Origin: Xenophilus azovorans DSM 13620
Lineage (GTDB): Bacteria > Pseudomonadota > Gammaproteobacteria > Burkholderiales > Burkholderiaceae_C
Assembly (NCBI RefSeq): GCF_000745855.1
Contig: NZ_JQKD01000017.1
Span: 1 to 64,000, forward strand
Length of the DNA: 64,000 nucleotides
Direction: 5' to 3'
The position numbers and the translations under genes were made by a program. How positions within the stretch are numbered: position 1 is the stretch's first letter; every line of letters begins with the position of its first letter. This document shows, piece after piece, positions 1 to 7,626 of the stretch. Under the pieces are notes generated by a model. It was not told the DNA's origin. It searched no databases and saw only the letters and a program-made list of their open reading frames with translations.

Positions 1-269
1 TGGACCGGCACAAAGGCTGGTGCAGCGCCCTCGGGCTCGACGGCTGCCGGCGCGGCCAGCACTACCGTCTTGCGTTCGTGCTTGCGCACCCAGGTGTTCA
101 GCAGGTTGGCGTTGATGCCGCAGTCGCGCGCCAGCTTGGCCATCGAGATGCCTGGCCGACCGCAGGCCTCGATCAGTTCCTGCTTGGCCTGCGCGTCATA
201 GACACACCGGCCATCGCGCTTGCGGCCAACGATCAGCCGCCCGGCCAACTCCGAAACCCACTCTGACAT
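1..269 (-). CDS. tnpA: IS66-family TnpA (HTH accessory protein), 3'-partial
   Basis: The minus-strand frame opens with ATG at 269-267 and stays open to the window edge (89 codons seen). The N-terminal part reads like the homeodomain/HTH accessory protein of IS66 elements: a lead with GRKRDGRCVYD, then KQELIEACGRPG, then the recognition-helix segment NANLLNTWVRKH near residues 53-64, followed by an alanine/proline-rich linker. TnpA of IS66 elements acts with TnpB and the DDE protein TnpC in transposition; those would lie beyond base 1. Homology is judged by eye, but the motif order is typical. Confidence 0.75.
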   Translation of the reverse strand, partial: MSEWVSELAGRLIVGRKRDGRCVYDAQAKQELIEACGRPGISMAKLARDCGINANLLNTWVRKHERKTVVLAAPAAVEPEGAAPAFVPV

Positions 270-353
270 TACGTTCCCATCTACATGTACGTGGGCACGT
301 AGGCTCTCAGGTCAGCGGGCTGGCGAGAAGGACGTGGTTAATTGCCCGCTTAC
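1..353 (-). mobile_element. IS66-family insertion sequence, left end only
   Basis: The element runs off the window start. Reading the minus strand, the sequence at 353-344 is GTAAGCGGGC, which fits the GTAAGC-type terminus of IS66-family elements. It lies 84 bases ahead of a TnpA start codon, a normal leader length for the family. The junction sits inside the 3' end of the ccdB-like gene. The other end, and the expected 8-bp target duplication, are outside the window. The terminus is inferred from motif and spacing. Confidence 0.6.
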
Positions 354-663
354 GTTCATCCATCGCGTCGGCGATCTGCTGGCCTGACTCGGCCAGGGAG
401 CCCACGCGGTCGCCCAGTTGATCCAGCGCCACCGACACCACATCCAGAGGGTGCAGCACCAGCGCCTCGCCCTCGATGGTGAAGACGGGATTCATGCGCG
501 TGCCCGCCAGCGCCGCCGTGGCGCCGGGCATGGCCGCGCGGCGCACCAGCGGCACCACCACGCGGCGCCGATAACGGTCGAACTGGGCCGACTGGACGCT
601 CACCACGAAGGGAATGGCCTCGCGCTGTGCGCCCTTGTTGCGATGCACGTCGAACTGGGCCAT
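307..663 (-). CDS. ccdB: CcdB-like gyrase toxin with IS-derived C-terminus
   Basis: The frame encodes 118 aa and starts at ATG 663, two bases after the antitoxin stop. Its N-terminus (MAQFDVHRN), RRRVVVPLVRR near 32-42 and the VFTIEGE segment match the CcdB fold, which poisons DNA gyrase. F-plasmid CcdB is 101 aa and ends in Trp-Gly-Ile, residues needed for gyrase poisoning. Here native-looking sequence stops at about residue 104 (IADAMDER). The last 14 residues are encoded by the IS66 terminus (353-307), so the Trp-Gly-Ile tail is missing. The toxin is therefore probably weak or inactive, which is an inference. Confidence 0.7.
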   Translation of the reverse strand: MAQFDVHRNKGAQREAIPFVVSVQSAQFDRYRRRVVVPLVRRAAMPGATAALAGTRMNPVFTIEGEALVLHPLDVVSVALDQLGDRVGSLAESGQQIADAMDERKRAINHVLLASPLT

Positions 664-665
664 GC

Positions 666-935
666 CTACAGTGTCGAGTGCTCGTCGGCGAAAGAGCCCA
701 GCTCCGCATGCACCGCATTCCAGCCTTCCGCGCAGGCCTGGGCCCATTGCCGATGCTGCCGCTCCAGGGCGCCGCCCTGCGCGCTGCGCGCACGCTGCAG
801 TTCGGCCATCTCCTGCGGGGAAATGACATAGGCGACCGTGCGCCCCCGCCGCGTGACCGACACCGATTCGCGCTGCACGGTATCCAGCAACTGGCCGAAG
901 CGGTTCTGCGCTTCGACGGACGTCATGCTCAGCAT
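666..935 (-). CDS. phd: Phd/YefM-family antitoxin
   Basis: This 89-aa protein starts at ATG 935 behind a strong ribosome site (GGAAGGAAGG, 3 bases before ATG). Residues 1-45 (MLSMTSVEAQNRFGQLLD, SVTRRGRTVAYVISPQE) are the DNA-binding Phd/YefM fold; the rest is a basic, helix-prone tail that would wrap the toxin. It sits 2 bases upstream of the ccdB-like gene, so the two form one operon. The pairing is mixed: CcdB is normally paired with CcdA, while Phd/YefM usually partners Doc or YoeB. Autoregulation is likely through the TGTACA dyad at 967-980. Confidence 0.85.
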   Translation of the reverse strand: MLSMTSVEAQNRFGQLLDTVQRESVSVTRRGRTVAYVISPQEMAELQRARSAQGGALERQHRQWAQACAEGWNAVHAELGSFADEHSTL

Positions 936-966
936 GGGCCTTCCTTCCAGGATTTCTGAATTGGCT

Positions 967-980
967 AAATTGTACAGTTT
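967..980 (-). promoter_or_regulatory. YefM-type operator overlapping the phd-ccdB -10 box
   Basis: AAATTGTACAGTTT is a 14-bp dyad with one mismatched pair and a TGTACA core. TGTACA is the known core of the YefM operator in E. coli. On the minus strand the same bases give a -10-like TACAAT (plus coordinates 969-974), 34 bases ahead of the antitoxin ATG, so binding would block the promoter. No good -35 box is seen. Confidence 0.6.
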
Positions 981-1059
981 GAAGGGGCACCGTCGGCGGT
1001 GCTTCCGCCCCAGCGGATTCCTCGACACAGCCGGCACGGGTTCTGGGGGCAGGCCGCTC

Positions 1060-1182
1060 TTCCACGAACGGGAAGGCTGCCGCCAGCATGCCGTCGAGGA
1101 TCCGCGCCGTCGGCGCATCGGCCTGGGCGGTCAGCAGGCCGGCCACGACGACGTCGGTATCGATGATGGCTGGCGCCTTCAT
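1060..1182 (-). pseudogene. PIN-domain toxin, 3'-truncated relic
   Basis: The relic starts at ATG 1182, overlapping the stop of the antitoxin-like remnant (ATGA). The first 40 residues (IIDTDVVVAGLLT, then ARILDGMLAAAFPFV) are the N-terminus of a COG1569-type PIN ribonuclease, including the first acidic metal-binding Asp. After about base 1063 recognisable PIN sequence stops, and the frame runs on without homology towards the phd promoter. About two thirds of a normal PIN domain, with the remaining acidic residues, is gone, so no nuclease can be made. Confidence 0.6.
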
Positions 1183-1307
1183 CCGAGATGCGCCCGCACT
1201 TCCTTCTGCGCCAGTTCCACCGCGCCGGCTTCGCCCAGGCTGCTGCGCTTGCGCGCGCGCCGCACCAGGTCGCGCGGTTCGCTCAGGGTGATGGTCAGCC
1301 GGCTCAT
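1179..1307 (-). pseudogene. RHH antitoxin remnant with internal deletion
   Basis: Only 42 codons remain, starting at ATG 1307. The first ten residues (MSRLTITLSE) are the beta strand of a ribbon-helix-helix antitoxin. They join directly to a C-terminal part (DLVRRARKRSSLGEAGAVELA) that normally follows about 30-40 residues later. The DNA-binding helices appear to have been lost by an in-frame deletion. The stop overlaps the start of the PIN relic by 4 bases, the normal arrangement for an antitoxin-toxin pair. A short functional peptide cannot be excluded. Confidence 0.5.
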
Positions 1308-1353
1308 GATGGCGGGGGCAGGATGCGCCTTGATGCTTTGACGCCATAGCCAT

Positions 1354-1737
1354 GTGATTGACCATCGCATGCTGGCCGACTCCCCGGACGCGGACATCGT
1401 CTTCGTCGAGAGCGGCGGCGACAACCTGGCCGCCACCTTCAGCCCCGAGCTCTCGGACCTGACCATCTACGTGATCGACGTCGCCGCCGGCGAGAAGATC
1501 CCGCGCAAGGGCGGCCCCGGCATCACCAAGAGCGACCTGTTCGTCATCAACAAGACCGACCTGGCCCCGCACGTGGGCGCCAGCCTGGAGGTGATGCGCG
1601 CCGACACCGAGCGCATGCGGCGCGGCAAGCCCTTCGTGATGACCAACCTCAAGACGCTGGCGGGGTTGGATGAGGTGGTGGCGCTGATCGAGCGGCAGGG
1701 GTTGCTGCGGGCGGATCAAAAGGCAGTCACCGCTTGA
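1354..1737 (+). pseudogene. ureG: ureG fragment (urease accessory GTPase, 5'-truncated)
   Basis: The fragment encodes about 125 residues matching the C-terminal part of UreG, the GTPase that loads nickel into urease: [18 protein letters not shown], the switch/NKTD region ([18 protein letters not shown]) and FVMTNLKT near the end. A complete UreG is about 205 aa. The N-terminal P-loop and the metal-binding CPH motif are absent, and upstream sequence from 1308 shows no homology. No other urease gene is in the window, so this is a leftover of a lost or broken operon. Its last 11 bases overlap the end of the opposite-strand methyltransferase. Confidence 0.8.
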
Positions 1738-2458
1738 CCGCGCGGGCGACATTGCCATCGCCCCAATCCACCCCATAGAACCAGCGTCGCACTACACAGA
1801 ACGGGCGAAACAGCCGCTCATCGACCCAGGACAGCATGCGTGCAATGCCCGAGTTTGGCCTGAGCGTTGCGGATGCTACGCTCCTTAGCGCTCATGCTGT
1901 CGTAACTCTTGTCCTTGGCCACGATTCGATTCGAAACGCGACGTGTCAGTTCTGTGAGGGGAAAGCCATAGCTGATGATCCAAATCTCGCCGAAACCCGC
2001 CCGCTCCAGCAGTTCGTGCAGTTCTTTCTTCTCGTACCGACGCACATGCCCCACCAGTTCATCGGATCGCCCGAATTTGCGCTGATGCGCGGGCACTGAA
2101 AAGACAGCACGCCCTCCAGGACGCAAATAGGCCGCCCATTCGGTCAAGACAGCCAGGTCCGGTTCGATGTGTTCGAGCACTTCGAATGCGGCGAGATAGT
2201 CGAAGGATGCCGGCAGCAGTTCCGCCACCGAATCGAAAACCCGAACTCGATCACCGGCGAATGCCAGGTTGCGGCGCATCATGGCACGGCTGTCCTCACC
2301 CAGGTCCGATGCGGCACCTGTGTGCCCTCGCTCGAGCAGGAAGCGTGTCATGTAGCCGGTGCCCGCCCCATTTCCAGGAAGCGGCCGGGCAGCCAGTCGC
2401 CGATGAGGTCGTCAATGGCGCTTTCGCGAAGAATCAGTTTGGGTTGTTTGCCTGGCAT
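1727..2458 (-). pseudogene. SAM-dependent methyltransferase of the glycan cluster, two frameshifts
   Basis: From ATG 2458 the frame reads MPGKQPKLIL through to LPGRFLEMG and then breaks in the run of four C (plus strand) at 2366-2369. Adding one base restores motif I (GAGTG). The central part, about 1850-2365, is a clear class I methyltransferase (FEVLEHIEPDLAVL, then LRPGGRAVFSVPAH). It breaks again in the CCC at 1848-1850; removing one base restores a natural tail (LSWVDERLFRPF) to a stop at 1727. N- and C-terminal parts share one frame, so the restored protein would be 243 aa. Either both homopolymer errors are in the assembly, or the gene is dead. It overlaps the GT4 gene by 25 bases. Confidence 0.75.
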
Positions 2459-3573
2459 CGTTCAGCGGCAGCGGGATCAGGTAGATGGCGCGCCATGTCT
2501 TCAACCAGCGCACGCCAGTCGCGAATGGGCAACGCCGGTTGCTCTGCACGATCGAGTTGGGCAAGCACTGCCTTCGCCAGCGCATCGGCATCGCCCGGTT
2601 TGAACAGCAGATTCGGATAGCCGGCAAACAGTTCGCCCGTCGCACCCACATTCGCCGCAATGAGGGGAAGCCGGCAGGCCAGCATTTCATACGCCTTCTG
2701 GGGAAAGCAGTACCGGCCGAACGGCGTGTCGAGCACAGAGATCACCCCCACGTCCAGTGCACAGAACAGTCGAGCCACTTGGTCGTGAGGCAGCATGCCC
2801 AAGTGATGCACACGATCTCCGACGGGCGGCTGACACTGCGGCTCCGTGGGGCCGGCCAAGACCAGATGCGCGTCGGGCCGCGCCGCCGCGATCTGCGGCC
2901 ACGCGGCGTAAAGCGGCTCGATGCCCTTCTCCCGGTACAAGCCACCGGCCGTGCCGATCAGCCGGGCATCGGCCGGCAGCCCCAACGCAGCCCGACATGC
3001 CTGCCTGTCGCGCGGCTTGAAGACCGAAAGATCCACGCTGCTGGGCATGGCCAACACTGCGCCGCGCGGCCGGCATACGGCCTGTACGTGCTCACGCAGC
3101 AATGCGCTCGTGGTCGTCACCAGGTCGGCTCGCCGCACGCCCCAGCGCAACGCCGGCACGAAACCCGGGATGCGCGCCTGCCCGAAGCCTTCGAAGTTGT
3201 CGTAGAGGTCGGCGGCGTAAAAGCAACCCAGCCTGTGCGCCAGCCAGGCGCCTAGCGCCACATGCGGAATGTCGGACGCACCGATCAGCACGTCCGGTTT
3301 GAAAGCACGTAGCGCTGTCAATGCCTCCCAGCCATAGGCCGCCCTCGGCAGGCGCCCACGAGGCCGCAGGGCATGCGATTGCCAGCGTAGGCGACCGGGC
3401 ATGGCCTCATGCGTCCACGCGCCATCTTCACGGCCCTGATAGTCCAAACACAGGCCCAGCACATCGTGCCCCAGCAAGGCCAGTTGATGAGGAATCTCGT
3501 ACAGGCGTGCATAGCGATCAAGGACCACATCCTTGCTCATGTACCGGCGCTTGCACAGAAAGGCGATTCGCAT
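2434..3573 (-). CDS. GT4-family glycosyltransferase
   Basis: This 379-aa GT-B transferase has an N-terminal Rossmann half (MRIAFLCKRRY), a central acceptor-side segment with GASDIPHVALGAWLAHRLG, and a C-terminal donor half with GTAGGLYREKG near 210 and a final PFGRYCFPQKAYEMLACRLP block holding the usual glutamate pair region. It would add a sugar from a nucleotide donor to a lipid-linked glycan at the inner membrane. It lies 9 bases after glf on the same strand and overlaps the start of the methyltransferase. Donor and acceptor cannot be told from sequence. Confidence 0.85.
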   Translation of the reverse strand: MRIAFLCKRRYMSKDVVLDRYARLYEIPHQLALLGHDVLGLCLDYQGREDGAWTHEAMPGRLRWQSHALRPRGRLPRAAYGWEALTALRAFKPDVLIGASDIPHVALGAWLAHRLGCFYAADLYDNFEGFGQARIPGFVPALRWGVRRADLVTTTSALLREHVQAVCRPRGAVLAMPSSVDLSVFKPRDRQACRAALGLPADARLIGTAGGLYREKGIEPLYAAWPQIAAARPDAHLVLAGPTEPQCQPPVGDRVHHLGMLPHDQVARLFCALDVGVISVLDTPFGRYCFPQKAYEMLACRLPLIAANVGATGELFAGYPNLLFKPGDADALAKAVLAQLDRAEQPALPIRDWRALVEDMARHLPDPAAAERCQANNPN

Positions 3574-3582
3574 CGGACCCGC

Positions 3583-4683
3583 TCAACGCCACGCCTCGAT
3601 CAGCCGCCGCGCCGCCGCCAGCGATGCGGCCACCACCTGGTCCATGTTGTAGTAGCGGTACTCCGCCAGCCGCCCCACGAAGGTCACGCCCGGCTCCGCC
3701 TCTGCAAGCGCCTGATAGCGCTTGAACAGCGCCTCGTTCTCGTCGCTGGGAATGGGGTAATACGGATCACCCTCGGCCTGCGGGTACTCGCGCACGATGG
3801 ACGTACCCGGATGCGGCTGGCCGGTCAGGTGCTTGAACTCCGTGATGCGCGTGTAGGCGTGGTCGTTGGGATAGTTGACGGTGCCCACGGGCTGGTACTG
3901 CTGCACGCCCGCCAGGTGCTCGTGCTCGAAGCGCAGCGAGCGGTAAGGCAGAGGGCCGTAGCAGTGGTTGAAGTAGGCGTCGATGGGCCCCGTGTAGACC
4001 ACGTGGTCGAAACCGCCGCGCCCGCGTACGTCAGCGAAATCCACGCCCAGTTCGACCGTGATGTTGGGGTGATCGAGCATGCGCTCGAACATCTTCGTGT
4101 AGCCATGCAGCGGCATGGCCTGGAAGGTGTCGGTGAAATAGCGGTCATCGGTGTTGGTGCGCACCGGAATGCGCGCCGCCACGCCCGCTTTCAGCTGCGA
4201 GGGCTCCATGCCCCATTGCTTGCGCGTGTAGTTGAGGAAGAACTTCTCGTATAGATCGCGGCCCACGCTGTTGAGCACCACGTCTTCGCTCGTTCTCACC
4301 GGATCGCGCGGCTCGCGCACGCGCTCGAAGAAGGCCGCCGCACCAGCCTCGTCAAGTTGCAGGCCGTACAGTTGGTTGAGCGTGTCGCGGTTGATGGGAA
4401 AGGGATGGGGCTTGCCGTCCACCACGCCCAGCACGCGATGCTCATAGGGGCGCCATTCAGTGAAACGCGAAAGAAACGCCCACACCTTCTCGCTATTGGT
4501 GTGGAAGATGTGCGGCCCATAACGGTGCACCAGCACGGCGTGCGTGTCCGCTTCGTCGAAGGCATTGCCGGCGATGTGCGGGCGGCGGTCGATGATGTGG
4601 ACCTTGCTGCCCGCGTCGGCCAGTTCGCGGGCGACCACGGAACCGGCGAAACCGGCGCCGACAATGAAGGTGCTTGAACTCAC
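3583..4683 (-). CDS. glf: UDP-galactopyranose mutase
   Basis: Glf converts UDP-galactopyranose to UDP-galactofuranose, using reduced FAD. The 366-aa length equals the family norm (E. coli Glf 367). The FAD-binding GAGFAGSVVARELA is at residues 9-22, followed by GNAFDEAD, YGPHIFHT and the late conserved GRLAEYRYYNMDQ. The start is taken as GTG 4683, which overlaps the previous stop as GTGA; the frame remains open upstream, but that part lies inside the preceding gene. It sits beside a galactofuranosyltransferase-like gene, so the glycan very likely contains galactofuranose. Confidence 0.95.
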   Translation of the reverse strand: MSSSTFIVGAGFAGSVVARELADAGSKVHIIDRRPHIAGNAFDEADTHAVLVHRYGPHIFHTNSEKVWAFLSRFTEWRPYEHRVLGVVDGKPHPFPINRDTLNQLYGLQLDEAGAAAFFERVREPRDPVRTSEDVVLNSVGRDLYEKFFLNYTRKQWGMEPSQLKAGVAARIPVRTNTDDRYFTDTFQAMPLHGYTKMFERMLDHPNITVELGVDFADVRGRGGFDHVVYTGPIDAYFNHCYGPLPYRSLRFEHEHLAGVQQYQPVGTVNYPNDHAYTRITEFKHLTGQPHPGTSIVREYPQAEGDPYYPIPSDENEALFKRYQALAEAEPGVTFVGRLAEYRYYNMDQVVAASLAAARRLIEAWR

Positions 4684-5624
4684 TGGATTCTCCAGAACGT
4701 GTGCCTCTTGCCACTGATGCCTAGCAGGCCGTCGATGAAGCCGGCGGTGAAGGCGTGCAGTTGGGCCAGCTTGCGCGGTTCCTTGAACAAAGCCGCAGCA
4801 AGGCGCACCAGCGAGCCTGGGATGGTTTGTGTAAACAGCCGCAGGCCGTAGTGCCTGCGGGCGATCAGCAGCCGATTGCGCGTGTCGTAATAGCGCTTCC
4901 ACGGCGGCAGGGCTAGGCAGGTCAGGGTGCGGCCCAGCACCCGCATCTTGTACGGACGGGACTTGGGGTGCTCGATGCGGCTCCTGCCGGCGATCATCAC
5001 TTTCGCGCCAGCATATTGCGCACGCACGCAATATTCCACGTCATCGGCGGCGATGAAGTAGCCGGCATCGGGCAAGCCGATACGCACCACCAGATCGCGG
5101 TGGATAAGAAAGCCCAGGAAAGGCAGGGATTGCACCTGGGCGCAGGCCGGCACATCATCCGGCCGACTCACTTCTCCCACCGGTGGATCGAGCACCGTGG
5201 TCAGCCACGAGGTTTCATCCCCGCACACCGCCAGCGAGCCATAGACCTGCATCGGATCGACCGCCACGCGGATCAGCTCTTTCAGCGCATCCGGGTGCGG
5301 TTCGGCGTCGTCGTCCATCATCCACACCCATTCGGCGCCGCTGTCGATGGCGTGCTTCAGGCCCGCGGCAAAGCCGCCCGCGCCACCTGTGTTCTCCGGC
5401 AGAACGAGCAGCTCCGCGCCAAGCTGATCCAGCCAGCCCTCGGCAGCCAGCATCTCGCGCGTGCCGTCGGTAGAGGCGTTATCCACGATAAGCAGTCGCG
5501 AAGGCTGCAAGGTCTGCGCGGCATGCGCCACCAGGGCCTTGCGCAGTAAATGCTGGCGGTTGTAGGTGACGATGATGGCGGTGACCATGCTGCTTCGGGC
5601 CTGGTTTCTATTCATGACGTTCAC
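4680..5624 (-). CDS. GT2 galactofuranosyltransferase-like protein
   Basis: This 314-aa GT-A protein has AIIVTYNRQHLLRKAL near the N-terminus, DNASTDGT, ENTGGAGGFAAGL, and the metal-binding MMDDDAEP near 109. The GGAGGF and DDDAEP signatures and the late W-KRYYDTRN segment are typical of galactofuranosyltransferases of the GlfT/WbbL type. The coupled start is GTG 5624 (GTGA with the previous stop); ATG 5615 is the alternative. Its stop overlaps the glf start. Function is inferred from these motifs plus the glf neighbour. Confidence 0.85.
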   Translation of the reverse strand: MNVMNRNQARSSMVTAIIVTYNRQHLLRKALVAHAAQTLQPSRLLIVDNASTDGTREMLAAEGWLDQLGAELLVLPENTGGAGGFAAGLKHAIDSGAEWVWMMDDDAEPHPDALKELIRVAVDPMQVYGSLAVCGDETSWLTTVLDPPVGEVSRPDDVPACAQVQSLPFLGFLIHRDLVVRIGLPDAGYFIAADDVEYCVRAQYAGAKVMIAGRSRIEHPKSRPYKMRVLGRTLTCLALPPWKRYYDTRNRLLIARRHYGLRLFTQTIPGSLVRLAAALFKEPRKLAQLHAFTAGFIDGLLGISGKRHTFWRIQ

Positions 5625-6628
5625 AATGCACGCCGATAATCGTATCCAGCAATCAGACTCTTAGCGCCACCCCAGCCAAGCGAAAGCCAGCGCTTAGGAA
5701 GCAGCAACCACAATAACAATCGTGGGTCGATATGATGAAAGCCGGGGTAGGTATACACCGGCTGCGGTGGGCGAACGCGCCGATTTATCTGTAATGCGCG
5801 ATTGGCTATACCAGTCCAACGTAAGGGGCGAAAAGGGAAAGCTCGATGGACCAAATCCATCAGCGCTTCAGCAGTCAGGTCGGCCAAATGTTCATCCCAG
5901 CGCCCTTGCTGCTGCAATGTATTTTTTGCTTCAAGCAAGGCTTGGGCGGTGGCTTCGTGTATGAAGCCTGACGGTCGATTCAATGACTGGCGCTCGCCGG
6001 CATGCTGATACCACACGCCTACTACATGATTGAAACGCTTCCAATGACGATGTGCCGCAGTAACGTAGCGGATCAGCCAGACAATATCCTCGGATTGGCG
6101 TAGACCTACTGGCCATTGCAGGCCATGTAATGTTGCTGTCCTATATACCGGAGCAAAGGTAAGCTGAACCCGTTTTCGAGTTAGTGTGGCCTCGCAGGCC
6201 GTTTGCTCGTCGGGCTGAGAAAGTATGTCGAGCAACTCATTATTTTGATCACGAATTTCAGCATTGCCAGAGCAGAAATCCAGATTTTCATGCAGCACGA
6301 ATTGGTACTGCGCCTTGGCCGCCTCCGGTATCAGGTAATCATCGTCATCCAGAAAGCGAAGCAATTGCCCGGTGGCATGCTCGATGCCAAGATTTCGAGC
6401 GTGATTGGCGTCTGCTTGTTCAGTTTGCAATACATGAATGGCTGCATTGCTAGGCAAGGGAATACTATTTGGCAAGACAAAGGAGCCTGCTTCAGATCCA
6501 TTGACGACCACGATGATTTCCGTGAACAGCGATTCGTCATCGACAAAGGTGCTGACAATGGCGCGTCGCAACAGTTCCTGGCGCTTACCTGTGGCTGGGA
6601 TGATGATGGAAATTTTTTGTCTTATCAT
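5621..6628 (-). CDS. GT2-family glycosyltransferase
   Basis: The 335-aa protein opens with ISIIIPATGKRQELLRRA and carries ANHARNLGIEHATG and LRFLDDDDYLIPEA near 95, the nucleotide-sugar and metal site of GT2 enzymes. About 130 residues later comes VGLRQSEDIVWLIRYV, the usual acceptor-side ED motif. ATG 6628 follows directly after the previous stop (TGAATG). Base composition is clearly more AT-rich than neighbouring core genes. It is a close structural sibling of the next gene (both about 330 aa with the same motif layout), which suggests an old duplication. Confidence 0.85.
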   Translation of the reverse strand: MIRQKISIIIPATGKRQELLRRAIVSTFVDDESLFTEIIVVVNGSEAGSFVLPNSIPLPSNAAIHVLQTEQADANHARNLGIEHATGQLLRFLDDDDYLIPEAAKAQYQFVLHENLDFCSGNAEIRDQNNELLDILSQPDEQTACEATLTRKRVQLTFAPVYRTATLHGLQWPVGLRQSEDIVWLIRYVTAAHRHWKRFNHVVGVWYQHAGERQSLNRPSGFIHEATAQALLEAKNTLQQQGRWDEHLADLTAEALMDLVHRAFPFRPLRWTGIANRALQINRRVRPPQPVYTYPGFHHIDPRLLLWLLLPKRWLSLGWGGAKSLIAGYDYRRAL

Positions 6629-7621
6629 TCAAAATTCCCACGCGTTCTTTATCCCTCGATTTACCAGACGCTGACGCTTCAAGTGATTCATCCAGCGTTT
6701 GGGAAGCATGAGGGATTCCATTGCCAGAGGAGGAAGGCATCTCCCCAATGGCTTGTTGTAGATGGCTATATCGGGGTAAGTGCCCGGAAAGCGTCCTTGA
6801 ACCTTTTTTATAACGGGATACCAGTATCCTGGACTCATGAAGAACCCTGCGTGAATCAAGGACCACATCCCTTGCGCTGCAAACTGGGCTCTGTCGTCAG
6901 CGAGCCGATGGTTATGAGTTAAGTGCTCAATCGTTTCCCACAGAAGCCGTTCTTGGAGCTTTAGATGTTCACTCGGCCCAAATGCTGCCGAAATTTGAGA
7001 GGAAGAATGTTGTCTCCATGCGTATCCGCTTGCATCAATTTTCCCCCATCGCCAATCTCTTAGCTGACAGAGGTGATGCACCCAATGCGTATCTTGTCCA
7101 ACATTAATTCCTTCATCAAACCAAAAATCACATATCGGTGGGCGAAGATATATGTGAAATGAAAATCCAGTTTGTCGTTGAGAGGAAAGCACGGCTGAAA
7201 CGAAGTCGTCTGTAGATGCAAGATTCAACCTTTTGATGAGACGCCCATCATGCGCAACTAGATCTACCGGTGCCGAAGCGATTTCAAGCGATTCTTTCTC
7301 AGCAAGCTCTATTAGCTGAGTGGCACCTGCAAGCAGGTAATCGTCATCATCAAGGAACCATAGATACTTGCCTACGGCAAGTCGCTTCCCTTCATTTCTG
7401 GCGGCGTTGGCATGGGCCTTGGCTATCGGATGCCATTGCACGAGCTGGTCATGCTTGAACAACTCGGCCACCGCCTTCCACGACTCATCCGGCCCGTTCG
7501 GTACCACGATCACTTCCACATCTTCATCCGGCGTAGCCTGCAGGGCGCTTTTGATGGCGCGGGGCAGGAACTGGGGGCGGTTGTGGGTGGGGATGATGAC
7601 GGAGAGCAGTGGGCTAGCCAT
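6629..7621 (-). CDS. GT2-family glycosyltransferase
   Basis: The start ATG 7621 is chosen because AGGA lies 5 bases upstream; a longer reading would begin at TTG 7636 inside the previous gene. The 330-aa protein shows LLSVIIPTHNRPQFLPRAI, AKAHANAARNEGKRLA and LWFLDDDDYLLAGA, the GT2 fold with its DxD-type acidic cluster, then NVGQDTHWVHHL as the acceptor-side acidic motif. It lies between a methyltransferase and a related GT2 gene in an AT-richer block. Sugar specificity is unknown. Confidence 0.85.
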   Translation of the reverse strand: MASPLLSVIIPTHNRPQFLPRAIKSALQATPDEDVEVIVVPNGPDESWKAVAELFKHDQLVQWHPIAKAHANAARNEGKRLAVGKYLWFLDDDDYLLAGATQLIELAEKESLEIASAPVDLVAHDGRLIKRLNLASTDDFVSAVLSSQRQTGFSFHIYLRPPICDFWFDEGINVGQDTHWVHHLCQLRDWRWGKIDASGYAWRQHSSSQISAAFGPSEHLKLQERLLWETIEHLTHNHRLADDRAQFAAQGMWSLIHAGFFMSPGYWYPVIKKVQGRFPGTYPDIAIYNKPLGRCLPPLAMESLMLPKRWMNHLKRQRLVNRGIKNAWEF

Positions 7622-7626
7622 GTTTC

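Noticed and set aside
344-353. The GTAAGC terminus of the IS as a chance match inside a natural ccdB end
   Set aside because: Kept as an IS end: it lies 84 bases from the tnpA start, in the right orientation, and exactly where CcdB similarity stops. The weak AIN match to F CcdB beyond this point is shorter than the better alignment of IADAMD just before it.
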